A DNA stretch of 64,000 nucleotides from Selaginella tamariscina (Eukaryota > Streptophyta > Lycopodiopsida > Selaginellales > Selaginellaceae): assembly GCA_003024785.1 (NCBI GenBank), contig PUQB01000287.1, positions 186,001 through 250,000 of the forward strand, read 5' to 3'. A program made the position numbers and the translations under genes. Position 1 is the stretch's first letter; each line of letters begins with the position of its first letter. A model generated the notes under the pieces. The model was not told the origin of the DNA. It searched no databases and worked only from the letters and a program-made list of their open reading frames with translations. Below are positions 22,901 through 34,904 of this stretch, in pieces.

Positions 22901-22988
22901 AGATCTTGAACCATCTCACAAGCGGCTTAGACCTTCTTCGCCTCACTCAGAAGGTAATAGCGAAGAAGAATTGTTAATGAGTTCTTAG
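19903..22988 (+). CDS. Unclassified protein with ParB/Srx-like segment and possible methyltransferase-like end
   Basis: The likely start is ATG 19903 (MESSSNSG), followed by a GTAAGA donor and an acceptor before CGIEVTLKTRAGEEMGRGI. The main frame is 20061-20957. Near its end YRPLNQERVAELMEKMKDD resembles the ParB/sulfiredoxin N-terminal domain, and in the next frame YYIISGQHTIT matches that domain's GxHR-type motif with T in place of R. The frame 21063-21500 contains a clean 60-nt intron (21303-21362) joining DYR to RVEEIVAVDFAQ. Further blocks are VLADLVIDGKLQINN (21622-21879) and CLLLDSETLWGTITACRKPF (near 22035). WVFDYCTRGSVLKEC near 22580, followed by CFAVEKDKTM in another frame, recalls the glycine-rich motif I of N6/N4 DNA methylases, though weakly. 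The tail is acidic and ends at 22988. Frame changes near 20057, 20900 and 21040, and several after 21500, leave it unclear whether this is a live gene, a relic or an indel-affected sequence. Confidence 0.5.
21319..21336 (+). repeat. Isolated palindrome copy inside an intron
   Basis: GGCGGGATTTATCTCGCC is a two-mismatch copy of the array palindrome. It occupies about a third of the 60-nt intron at 21303-21362. Confidence 0.7.
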
Positions 22989-24340
22989 AGTGACGAATAG
23001 TTGTAAATGAGTGTAACATAAGGCATTTTTGTATATTTCGTTTATATTTGTACAGAAAATAAATTCTCAAGGATTAATGAAGCTTTTAGTTCAAACATGG
23101 GTCACACATTAACAAGGTAAATAATATACCTTGATAATTTTAAGGTCAGCTAATTATCATTTTGCAGATGTAATGAAACAATTGAGAACATGGATTTTCA
23201 GCATTGCATGAGGTAAGAGAGGGGTTTGGCGAAATTTCTTGTGCCACATGTCAGAATGATAGATTCATGTCAGGAAATGGATAATAATGCAGCTCAAAAC
23301 AGGATTGTCTCTTTCAAAAGCTTAAGGAGATGGGTGTGCTTGTGGGGATTTGGTCATGCATATAGATTCACAACTTAACACCACTGTTGAATTTGCTTAA
23401 GAAACATTGTAGTGTTGCAGAAGAGGTGATTCGTAAAATTGGATTTTTGACCAACAAATATGTTATAAACCTCTCAAAGTTTACAATATAAAAAAGAAAG
23501 CAAGCCATACTTCTTCAAGAATGAAAGAATAATTGGACTCATGGGAGATCAGTCGCTTAAGGATAATGAAGAATGCACAGATGTTAGTGGTAGACAACTC
23601 TCTTCAGAAGGCTATGCTCAACCAAAACATTGCTTGTATTCATCCAATCACTTTCGACCCATATTCTAATACCGATATCATGAATGAGCTAGTGAATTAC
23701 TTGGATACGTGCCTTAGAAAGAAAATCTCGAAAACTTTTGTGAGCAGTATCACCATATCAAACATTTCTTAAAGCTTTTCTTTCTCGTGATTTTGAATTT
23801 TATAAAATGAAGGATAACAACTGGGTGCTTTATAATATTGTTCTTAATAAACGTCAGTTTTTAGATGAGTCTTTATGCAGACCTCACATTCTATGTATTA
23901 ACAAGGATGGCAATTTCCAATTGCATTCGTGAGAGTATTAGGTGGTGGCAACAACATCAAGATATTGACCAAAATGATCGATTAATCCAGAGAGTGATAA
24001 TTTAGATAAAATGAGAAGATTTCTCTGTATGATAAGAAGAAGGTATTTATTAAAAATTAACATGTTGATAAGAAAATGATTTCATTTGTAATTATGTTTG
24101 ATAGTATTTCTTAATTATTGTAAATTTTTTTAAAATAATATGAATATTCTAAGATATTTTAGGAATATTCCTTATTAAGTAAGGTTATTGAAGGATTAGT
24201 TTATTAATTAATTAATATTTAAAGCTAATTACATTTTAATTAAATGATTAATTAATAATTAAAACTTAAGTATTAATTAATAATTTATTTTATATTCCCA
24301 TTTTCACATATTATACCCACTTTAGTTACAACGTGTTACT
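22989..24340. other. Region without a recognised gene
   Basis: Moderately AT-rich. A 79-codon frame at 23533-23772 (SRLRIMKNAQMLVVDNSL) has no domain I recognise; it may be the decayed end of a transposon-type protein. From 24050 to 24340 the DNA is almost pure A/T with TTAATTAA repeats. Confidence 0.45.
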
Positions 24341-24349
24341 TGGTATAAC

Positions 24350-24490
24350 AGGTGAGTTTGCCAACTTAACACACACACACACAAACAACGTTGGAATGCC
24401 AGAGGGGAAAGAGATGACAGAGATCCGCTGGAAGAAAAATATGAGAATTGCCATGAAGGACGACCATGGTCATTATTTGGTACCATGTTT
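24350..24490 (+). pseudogene. Second NLR fragment
   Basis: TATAACAGGTGAGTTTGCCAAC, the (CA)n run after it, CAACGTTG, AGAGGG(G)AAA and ATTATTTGGTACCA occur here in the same order as at 6830-6995 of the NLR relic. It corresponds to the piece just upstream of the P-loop. Nothing of the P-loop or LRRs follows, so it is a small dispersed copy. Confidence 0.7.
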
Positions 24491-24499
24491 TACCTTCAT

Positions 24500-25498
24500 T
24501 TAATGGGTTTTCAATCAGATATACAAAGTATTATATACATATATTTGGATCGTAGGAGTTTGACAACTTGTATGGAGCCCAATTAAATTTTACATATATT
24601 TAACAATTTATATATATGAAAAATAAAGTATTTTCCTTAGTATACAGTTCCAGTGCTTTTTCCTCCTGTAATTCAGGAAAACAACGACATGTGTGCTGTT
24701 AACGTCTGTATGTGTGTGTATTCATTTATTTTATAAAAATCTCTCTCTACAAATATGAAGAGACAAATATATCTCCAATATAACACTGCACTACATTTAA
24801 TTTACACACGCACACATAAATCCGCGAAAGATATATGTGCATGTGTGTGTGCATAATGTGTATATGTGTACACGCACCTATCGATGTATATGTTTAGATT
24901 TATATCACATGTATATATACATAAGCAGACAACATCGTAAATGTGTTTTAAAAGCTTAATTAGCTTGTAGTATCTTCCCGCGGAAAAAAAACATTGCAAT
25001 TCCATGTATGTATGCAGTCATTCGTACTTAATACAATATATAAAACTAAATGCAAAGCATGTATATAACATGAACTCATTGTATATGTCCACGCCAGAGA
25101 GAGAGAGAGAGAGATACAAAGCATTTGTACATTACCTGAAAGACGTCCAAAAGGGTGAAATTGCTGTATTCGTGTGTGTTCATGTGTGTATTTTCTGTTT
25201 CCGTGTGTATAATCCCTTTGTTGTATGAAAATGCTATGTTGAAGAAGAAAAAAAATAAAATAAAATCTGCAGCAAGCGAGAATTATGTACAAAACACCAC
25301 ACACACACGCACACACGCGCACACACAATGTTATACATACATGGGTCAGATTCTCATGCGTTTCCAGCGAGGTTGACGATGGGTTCTGAGGTCGAATCTG
25401 TGACTGGAGACTCCCTTGCCCATGCCACCTGCCAGGGTGCACTTCAGCATATTCTTCCTGGGGGGATATTCTTCTCAACAAATTCGAGGAATATACCC
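24500..25498. other. Spacer downstream of the kinesin gene
   Basis: AT-rich with (CA)n, (GA)n near 25096-25113 and a CACACGCAC-rich stretch near 25300. It probably includes the 3' UTR of the minus-strand kinesin next to 25498, but no polyadenylation site can be fixed. Confidence 0.5.
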
Positions 25499-28467
25499 TC
25501 AAGTCATCTCCAGCAGGCCCACAACCTTGGAAGGCCTCACTAGTCTTTCCTCACCATGCCTTACCCATTCTGACAGCCTCCATGGCTTCTGCCACTTCCA
25601 CTTGAAGTGCAACCACCACCGTTGATTCTGCTCATACTTCCATCTACACCGTTGGTTCTGCTCTTGCTTCCATTTCCACAGCTTCCCCGCCTCGTGGTGC
25701 TGCTTATTATCGATGCCTCCATTCCCCGCACCTTCACACACCCAGACATTGGTTATACATGTGTATGCTTCTTCCATTTGTATATAGATTGGTAATGCAT
25801 TACATGCGCATAAGGAAACGTATGTCGCATATGAGAGAGAGATGTCCTTCTGCATATCATATTCTGGAGTGCTTTCACTGCCATTACTTGCATATTGTAA
25901 ATGCTTAGAGCCGGAAGCTGCAAGCTGTGAAAAACCCAACGAAAGCTCCTCCATTCCCACCTGACTGCAACATCTGCACCTGCTGAATATAGATGGTAAT
26001 CATTATGTTAGAGAGAAAAGTTACTATTAGTACTACAAGATTAGAACAAAACAAGGATTACGTAAGCATTCATAAAATAAACATTAATATGAACGCTTAA
26101 CTTACATATATGTATACATACATACGTAACAAAATAACAGTTTGAGATAAGTACCTTTGTAGCAGCAGCAAGGGCAACAGCTACAGCCTGGTCCTTGATA
26201 CGTTGTTTGTTTTTCAAATTCATTTCTTTGGGCATCAGCAAGCTTCAAAGCCTCCTTCAGTTCAACATCTTGTTTCTCAACTCCCTTATCTCCTGCTCCT
26301 TATCTTGCAAATGACACCTGTATACACAAATATAATATAAATAGTAGTATGTTTATGTTATAAAAGAGAGTATGTTTGCATCTCTGTGTACATACATACA
26401 CACTATAATGTATATATCAGCAAACTAGTAATGTAGACTCATACAACTCGTTGTATATGCCTTGGATGTGATATTATATGATACTAGGCACAAACACTTG
26501 CACACACATGCACCAACAGAGACAGAGAGAGTACCGAGCACAAACAGCTGCTCCAAAAGTGATGTTCAGTAGAGCCTTTGCATCTGCCAGGGTCTTCAAA
26601 TGGTGCCACGGGACCTGCCCGTTTGTCTCACGTTCTTCAGCTTCGGATAGCTCTGATGCCATGGTCACTAAAGCATTGATGACGCATTTTAGCATGCTCT
26701 CAAGCAGTTCTACTTGCCCATGATTAGAGCTACAAAGCAGGTGATTATCAAACATTAGAACCGCATATTTAGCTTATATGTTTTAATCTACAATTACGAG
26801 TAGATATGTTAGTGATAAACGACATGTATAGGTTAACGTTGAATACAATTACGACACAGTATGTATTTAAAAAGTTTAGTTTAATGCGAGTGCAAAGTAA
26901 CATCATATATGTACGTTATTAGTACGTTTGTGATATCTAATAAAACAAATGTCTCCTGCTCTTGTAAACAAGGTAAAAATAATCACATAGATACTCTGCA
27001 TGTAAACTGTATTTTTGATAAATTAAAGCCGAAATGAGCTACTTAGATGGTACTTGTATAGAGTATAGAATCAAATGATATTGTACTATTTAACTATGCC
27101 AAGTGGGTATTGGCATACAGACATAGAATGTGGACATACGATAAGAACATCATAGAGTATATTAAATGCAGAACACAGATGAAAATGTAAGATATAATAG
27201 GACAAACAACATAGACAATCAAGCTAAACATTTATATTATATATCGTTGTTATTTCTCAATAAAAGGTACCTATCTTGTGAGCCGTAACACATTTCCTCT
27301 TCTTTCAGCTTTGCTAGCTCGTTCGCTAAGACAGCCCGCCTGCAGAAATGTGCATATTACACATGTCATGTGTAAAACTATGTATTTTTTACTTACGCTT
27401 CACGCTGCTTGTCATAAGAAGCACGGACTTCGTGGACGTGCAAAGCCACCTCCATTTCACGATCAAGCCAATTATGCAAAACTTTATCATCAGTCTGCAT
27501 TGCATAATCAAGAGAATTAGTATATCAAGAAATACAGTGTGCATCATTCTAAGTATGCATGAGTGAATATATTCTACATCAAAAGTAGTGTGTTACATAT
27601 ACATATTGTGTATGTTATATTACATATACATATACATGTCTAATTGTTACCTGAGACGCGTGACCATTATCTGCAGCGCCAAGAAAGAAGCAAATTAGTA
27701 TAAACAAAAAAAAATCGCATGCACATGCACAAAACACACACACAACAATTATAAGTGCCTGTCTCACGTCCAAATGATTTGCGTGACTCAAGGACCTCCT
27801 TTAAACGTCGAGTAGCAATTGCAGCTTCCTCTGTCTTCCTTTGAAGAACCTGAAACAACAACCATTGTCACGGTATAATGAATATAATATAATAATTATA
27901 TCATCAGTATAGAAACTAAAACATAATGGTGCCCTATATACGATGTTACCATTTTCTGATGCTGGTGCAAAGCTCGAAGTTTGTGCATTTCATATTCATT
28001 CTTTCTGCCTTCCTTCTTAAGCTGCAAAGAGAGACCAAATGAAAAACTAAAGCCACATGAATTACTTAAGTGATAAAAAAACTCTCCCCCGCCCCTCTCT
28101 CTCTCACACACACACACTATATATATAATATTCAATACTCATATAGTACCTGCAACACTTCTTTCTCGCGAGCAACCTTCCATGTTCGGAATTGTTCCGA
28201 TTCTTGCTTTATCTTCTGTTGCAATTGTACCTAGATTGAATGCAGAATTAAAATGTTGCTTTTCCAAACATATACAAATAGAAACAAATTAAGAAATATA
28301 TAATATAAACCATCTATGTCACTTTTGATACATCTAATGAGTGTATGCATTATATGATCAGAAGGGCAGCACCCTTAATGTAATTTGACTAACAACTACC
28401 AGATTAAGAAGTCTCTCTTTCTTATGCATACAGACACACACACATCTCAACGCATGCACGTACGTGC

Positions 28468-28498
<31 letters not shown>

Positions 28499-31400
28499 TT
28501 TTGTTGCTTAATGCGATGAATCTCATCATGAAGACGTCTAGCAGCCTCATCACTACGTTGCTTTTGCTTTAGTAATTGGGACTGATTGTCCTGTTTCTTC
28601 TTCAAATCCGCAATCTGTTCACATTAACATTACATTGATATGATTGTATCCATACCTTTACTATAATATATGTAATATTGATTATATAACATGTTAGCAA
28701 TGTAACCTTACCTGGTACTCGAGCTCCTTCAATTTCTGTAAATATGAATCTTGCATTTTTTGCGTCTGCTCATCTGATGTAGTCGCTAGTGTCTCCAGCT
28801 CAGCAAGTAAAAACATCTCTTTCTCTCTACACATGTTGAGAGATTATATATGTAACCAGGATATGTGTGTACATACCATAGATACTCATAGCACACAGAT
28901 AATATATAGCGTACATTCTGGTACATGGTACCCTACAAAGTACATACGTATGGTCTGTCATATACACAGGGGTCTAATTCGTATTTATTTACTTTACCTG
29001 CAGTGCCTTCTTTTCTTCCTCAAGCTCCACTAATTTCCTTTCAAAATGCTGCTTTAAGACTATCGAGTCTGGTTTTGTGAACGACCTCATCTCAGCCTGG
29101 AAAGGAATAATTGTTATAATCCTTTCTATAGGCATGCGTGCGCGTATGTATGTGGTGTGTGTGTATTTTGCATAGATAAAGTTTTTGTGAAATGTATGTG
29201 TTGAAAGAGGCTAGAGAGAGAGAGCATTGTATACCATGTATAATATGCCACATGGGTCACGAATGACAATATATGATATGAATTTCATTGAAATGTGCAA
29301 GGAACTGTTAGCATTTATAGAGTATATTTGACCGTTTATATTTCATATGTGAGACATATGCCCTGTATATGTACAAACTGTTGGTCATACCTCTTTTTGA
29401 GCTAGCTTTTTGTTTAATTCTTGGAGTTCCTTGTCTAGACTGTCTTGCAATATCGTATGCTCCAGTTCCTTAGCATGTGTGTCTATCTCCGGGGGTATGT
29501 TTACTGTCAAACCCATAATGTGAACACACATACATACGCACGCACCACGCACACATATGCACGCAGTTATACAAGCATACCCAGAGGCTCCACTACAGGA
29601 ATATTCGCATTTGTACACCAAGAAGCATCGGCTTGCAGAGAAGCTTGTGGTTTCAGTTGCTGGACCTCATTTTCTAGCTCTTGAATTCGTGCAATATAAC
29701 CTTCTAGAACAATTTCATCATTCTAAAAATCAAAATTAAAAGATAATTAGATTAATCACTGATGAAATATGTAATAATATAATATAACTTATATAACATT
29801 TGTGTGTACACAGTGTGTGTGACATACATAGACAAAGTTTACATCTGTATATTAACGCATGTACTCAGTGCAGGAAACAGTATCGTGTGTCACACATGTA
29901 TATATAAATAGTTCACAAAATATAGCTGTACATGTAAAATATGTTATACCTTTGAAGTGTCATTCTTCGGAAATCCTTGAGAGTTCTCGGAGGTAGCTTC
30001 GCATTGTTCCTGCTCTACCTGCAATGACATTAAAAAACCTGTACAGAATAAGTGTGTGCATGTGTGTGAGTGATGTATGTATGTATAAATAAATAGATAG
30101 ATATACATATGGATAAATCTCGCATATCCACACCATTATATACAATACGAGATGGGAAAATGGAGCTACCTTCACTTGCAGAGGCTGCTGAGATAGCACC
30201 TGAAGAGCATCCCGTGACCGCTGAAGCTCTAAGCATAATTCTGCATTCCTGGCTTCTAGCCACACCATTTTCTGTTTCAGCATCTGCACATGAAATTATA
30301 CAGAAATGAGTCCACACACACATACACACACACGATGTGTATGCATGTATAAAATATTATCAATACATATCCACATCCGCACACACGCATATGACACACG
30401 TGACAGACCTGAAGTTCTTCAGAGGAATTGGCCCCCTGTGCACAAAGAAGTTGACTTTGTAGAACCTCAATTTGCTGTCTCAACTTTAGCACTTCAGCTG
30501 AAGCTGGATCGCGATTCACCTATACATAAAAGAACAAAACAAGAAGCTTAATATTATTGTGTATATATTTTGTGTTGATATATATAATTACGCGCGCGAC
30601 GCGCGCACGCGCACATAGTCATCATCATTATACATATAATAAGAGAGAGAATGGGGATAGTACAGTAGGCTTTTGTATGTTCCGTGCTCGATTAGCGTAT
30701 TTCAAGGTGTTAAGTGTTTCCTCCGCATTAGAATCGGCAGGACTAACGCAAGCTGCAAAACCACAAGTTCATATATAATACACGCCCGCGACACACGGAT
30801 GCGTGAAAGAGTACCTATCATGACAGTCCTGCTGTTACCACCAAGTGAGTCCTGCATGAGTCATGCTAACCGTATTAGCTTCGGAATATTACACAAGTGT
30901 ATGTATAGATGGATTTTAAAATACCTGCAAAAGTCGAGTAAGTTTACTGTCTCTGTAAGGAACGTGTCCCCCCTCTTTACGCTTCTTATCGTCTCCTAGT
31001 GCACTGATTACGTTTCCAAGGGCTAAAAGTCCTTTATTAATATGACACCTGCACTCGGAAACCAATGCAGCCTTAAGTTTCTGTTCTTTCTACTCTACAA
31101 TACACGCACACACATGCACATGCACATGTGTACGCTTATAATACACAAAATAGAAATAGATACCTTCTTTAAACGCAAACCATCCAGTTCCCGTTCGTTT
31201 TGCTCGTTCAGACCCTGCAAGGTCCACCAGATGCAATTTGGCACACAAAAAATCGTCTTCTGGTGGACAGCCCGAGAAATCTGGCTTTTTACGTTGTTCT
31301 ACCGTAATCGTGAATATAGCGTGTGACCGACTGCATGTTAGGAAGTTCCAGTCAGTTTAACATATATACTTTATTATAACAATCTAACACTAAAGCTGAC

Positions 31401-32352
31401 CTTGAGTGTGTATTCATATTCGTACTTCCAGTGGCACGGAAGGCAGAACCCTGCTCCAGGCAAGATGCCATTTCCTGTAGATTGTTCACGTCGATCTCAG
31501 TCACGCTTGAAAGTGTAATTCCCCCGTTTGTAGTCTCCCGTATGAGAATAGGCGGCTTTCCAGGTGATGTAGCAGGTTTTGCTCCAAATACACCCACAAA
31601 TGGCTCTGGCTTAAGAGGTGGCGGAGGACTTGTATCCAGAAGATCATGTATTTCCTCCTTCAGTATCTGTAAAAGCCACTTATGTATATATGAACCATGT
31701 GCATCATTGTATATCGGCCTACCCATATAAAGTCTTGAATGCAACACAGGCACGCACGCACGCACACATACACACGGGCTCATACCTCGATAAAAGAAAC
31801 TCTGAGATGAAAGTCAGCTTTGTCTTTAAGTGTCTCCACGCTCGCAAAAAGAGTTTCCATGACCCGTCTAATAATGCCTTCTTCATTTCCTCCGGTTCCC
31901 ATAGTGTACGTTTTGCCTGACCCTGTCTATGAAAGAGAAAATTTGCAATCAAATTGTATCCTTTATACACACACACACTTGCCTGTCCGTAAGCGAATAC
32001 AGTTGCATTGTAGCCATGAAATAGCCCGTCTACAAGAGGAGCAACGCACTCTTCGAAGATATTCGATGATGGTGACGCATTAATCCCGTAAACGTGATCA
32101 AATGTGAAGACATGAGAACCCAATTGCACCTAAAAATGGAAATACAGAACACTCAGTTACCCAGCTACAAAACAAACTTGAAGAAACAAACCTGTGGTTC
32201 GCCGGGCACTGGGGACACACAATCTTCGCAACCTTGAATCCGTTCTTGCAATATAAGCGGTCGAATATGAACGGCAACCTGTACCGCCTGAGGAACCTCT
32301 TTCTCCCTGTCGTAGCCGCTTCCCCTGCTTCAATCCCTTCTGTAAAATCCAT
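25499..32352 (-). CDS. FRA1: Kinesin-4, FRA1-type, about 26 exons
   Basis: The motor domain is complete on the minus strand: [20 protein letters not shown] (32192-32300), [15 protein letters not shown] (31983-32129), P-loop [10 protein letters not shown] (from 31926), [11 protein letters not shown] (31401-31666), switch [15 protein letters not shown] and switch [15 protein letters not shown] (31164-31330), [16 protein letters not shown] and [14 protein letters not shown] (30925-31048), then the neck ANRARNIQ (30664-30752). Coiled-coil exons follow at 30409-30519, 30170-30283, 29950-30018, 29581-29722, 29391-29503, 28998-29096, 28712-28821, 28498-28614, 28150-28230, 27950-28021, 27768-27849, 27651-27670, 27397-27494, 27271-27339, 26535-26729 and 26155-26317. 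The last coding block (25960-25499) ends with [16 protein letters not shown], like the FRA1 C-terminus as I recall it. FRA1 kinesins move along cortical microtubules and influence cell-wall assembly. The start is uncertain: ATG 32352 is out of frame with the motor exon. Confidence 0.9.
28461..28497 (+). repeat. (CG)n(CA)n tract adjoining a kinesin splice donor
   Basis: On the minus strand the exon ending HRIKQQK (28498) is followed by GTGTGTGTGT..., so the splice donor is the first GT of a microsatellite that then turns into (CG)n. Confidence 0.85.
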
Positions 32353-32560
32353 TTTTCTTCCTACCTCGCCCTGTTCGTCCCGATTTTCTACCTACATTGA
32401 TGGATTTTCCCTGTTTATTCAACCTTTCGAACAAAGAATGAATCTTTCCACCTCCTGTAGATTTTTCAGATAGAAATTCATGGATTTCAACCTGGAAGTC
32501 GCCAGCGGTTGCCGGAAATCGAAGGTGCTTGCAAGATTTCAGCAGAGAAATGCCTGTTTT

Positions 32561-32720
32561 TGGATGCCGCAAGATGCAGATTGCTCAAAGACTCTCACCA
32601 GGACATCACCATGCAGACGAATGCCGAAAGACGCAAATTGCTCCCAGATGCGGAATGCGTTCTAGCGCGCTTGCCGAAACCTGTATTCGAATGCCGCAAG
32701 GCGCAGATTGCTCCTCACGC
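32561..32720 (+). repeat. Degenerate minisatellite in the kinesin 5' region
   Basis: The phrase ATGCCG(C/A)AAG(A/G)(T/C)GCA(G/A)ATTGCTC occurs at about 32564, 32621 and 32691, spacing 57 and 70 bp. It lies upstream of the presumed kinesin start, in the likely 5' UTR or promoter. Confidence 0.75.
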
Positions 32721-32979
32721 AGCAGCGCCTACAGACCCTAATGAGCGCCTCAAGAAAATCAATGTGTTTGTGTTGTTCTCTTGCTGTCTTCCATTGTTGA
32801 AGGAATGATTCTCCTGTTTGCGCCGTCAGAACTAACGGACTGGAACGGACCTCCGTCAAGTATATATAGGAATATTCCGTCGCCGTCAACCTCAGCCGTA
32901 CGTTACGGCAGCTTTTTTACCATGGGACAGCGATGCTATCGAAGCTGCCACGTGGAAAGCCTGTCCGTCGGTCAAATGT

Positions 32980-33708
32980 GACTTCTTAGTTATCCAACGG
33001 TCCATCATACATGTATGCAGATGCTTCAAGGCATAGCCATCAGATTCTTTACGTTCACTTATGTATATAAAGTTATATATTATGAAAACTGGAAGTAGAA
33101 GTTTTTCTATACAATAGTGCAAACTGAATATGTATTCGTATACATACAGATATATACGTGTGTTTCTGTGGATGTATGGATCATACATAAGTTCTAATAT
33201 GTATTTATGACAGCCGAGAAATAATGTTAATTAAATATAATTTAATTTAATCGATAATTAAGTGAAAGCTTCGTTACAACTGAACCCAGTAGTTAAGTTC
33301 AAGAAATAAAGTTGTTGGTAGACAGAAGGTTCTACTCTGTGGACTATGACGCTTGAGGTGCATCATTCCCATGTGTGTGTGTGGCGCGCGCGCGCGTTGG
33401 GAAGCATATTCTCAAGTAATGTTGAAAATGTATTCAATATGTGGTATTTCAAGCTACACTGGCGTATAATTTTGTGAGTATAATAATATCTATTTTTTTA
33501 AAAGTAAATACGTATATCTTTAGTATTAATACTCACAGAGTTAACGATTTCATACATTTTAATTTATTATTCTATTTAATTTTTATTTTTATTATCATTG
33601 TATATAAGATTAAATGATAAATTTATTATCAATAAGAAATAAAAGTGAACATCAGAATAGATGAAACGATCCAGAGAGTGAGTGGAAGAATTCACCAAAA
33701 TGTCAACC

Positions 33709-33762
<54 letters not shown>

Positions 33763-34318
33763 CACACACACACACACACATTTGATATATTTAATTAATC
33801 ATTTTGTAACAATAACATTAATGTAGATAATATGCACATACATACACACATCTTTATACGTGTTATAAAACACCTATATATATAATGTTGTTTTATTTAA
33901 ATTAAAAATGAGATGATTGTGTAAGAGATTCATACAATGCTATATTTTAAAATATTATATATATATATGTATAACATTAGTTTAAAACGTACGTAAATTT
34001 ACATATTTATATATAGAGAGGGGGTTCAACAGAGACGGTACGAGGTTCTACGCAAAGAATAGAAGAAAACGTTAGTAAATATGTATGGATATATAATCCA
34101 TAGTATATAGTTCATAATATATATCTAAGTCAGAGAGAAGAGATCTCCTTATAAGTATAATTAGTATAATTTATAAACAATCAAAATAAATAATTCTTAG
34201 ACATACGTATATATTGTACATGAGTATATAATACATGTTTGTATGTTTGTATGTGTAAAAGACGGTATTGCTACGTTAATGTTTGCTCGTTCCTATCCCG
34301 TATAAAGGAGCTGTTATA
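32980..34318. other. Intergenic AT-rich region with long (TA)n(CA)n
   Basis: No supported gene. It contains a (TA)n run at about 33716-33760 followed by (CA)n to 33780, and a short (CG)n at 33384-33395. Confidence 0.6.
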
Positions 34319-34350
34319 ATGACGTGGCAAGTTATCATCTGCCACGTCAT
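34319..34350 (+). promoter_or_regulatory. Inverted ACGT elements (TGACGTGGCA), candidate bZIP site
   Basis: ATGACGTGGCA and its exact reverse complement TGCCACGTCAT face each other across a 10-bp spacer. A variant, ATGACGCGGCAAG, follows near 34380. The ACGT-core sequence is a typical plant bZIP target. It lies about 100-125 bp upstream of the small ORF starting at 34446. Confidence 0.55.
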
Positions 34351-34445
34351 TGCCTTTCAAAGGTAAATCTTACGCGCATCATGACGCGGCAAGTTTAAAG
34401 GTAGCTGTATAAATAAATCTTATTTAGAAAGGTAATTAGGGTTCA

Positions 34446-34904
34446 ATGAGTCATTGTGTGAAGGAAGATATTGGAATGAATAAAAAGAAGAGAAAGTACG
34501 AAGAGCAGGTTATTGCGGAAGATGACAAAGTGAGTGATAAAGATGCACGGTCAGACGAGAACGAGGAGCTTGACATGGATTGTGTAATCAGGATGTGCAT
34601 GAAATGTCCCAGATACGACTATTGGTATCAAGTCAAGAAATGTGTGTATTGGTTAAAAATTGTAATACCAGGGAATATCTATGGTGTATTCCTATCCACT
34701 ACATGCAAGGTTACGAGGATTATGGAGAGGACTTAAGAGAGGAACTGCAGAGAGAAGAACAAAAGTATTAAAAGGGAAGGGACTTGGATAGAAACCATCA
34801 TGGTTAGTGACGATAATGGTTGGGACAATGAAGAAGATGAAGAAGAATTCTGTATTATCACACGGCCCACTGGGGACTATTTAGATTGTGTAGAAGATAA
34901 TTAA
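34446..34904 (+). CDS. Small acidic hypothetical protein, probably frameshifted
   Basis: ATG 34446 opens a 96-codon frame with a basic start (NKKKRKYEEQ) and an acidic stretch (SDKDARSDENEELDMD). It then has CMKCPRYDYWYQVKKC, a possible metal-binding pair. From about 34640 a second frame gives NCNTREYLWCIP and GYEDYGEDLREELQREEQKY (ends 34771). A later segment from 34800 reads VSDDNGWDNEEDEEEFCI. The change of frame inside what looks like one acidic protein suggests an indel or an intron. I do not recognise the family. Confidence 0.35.
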
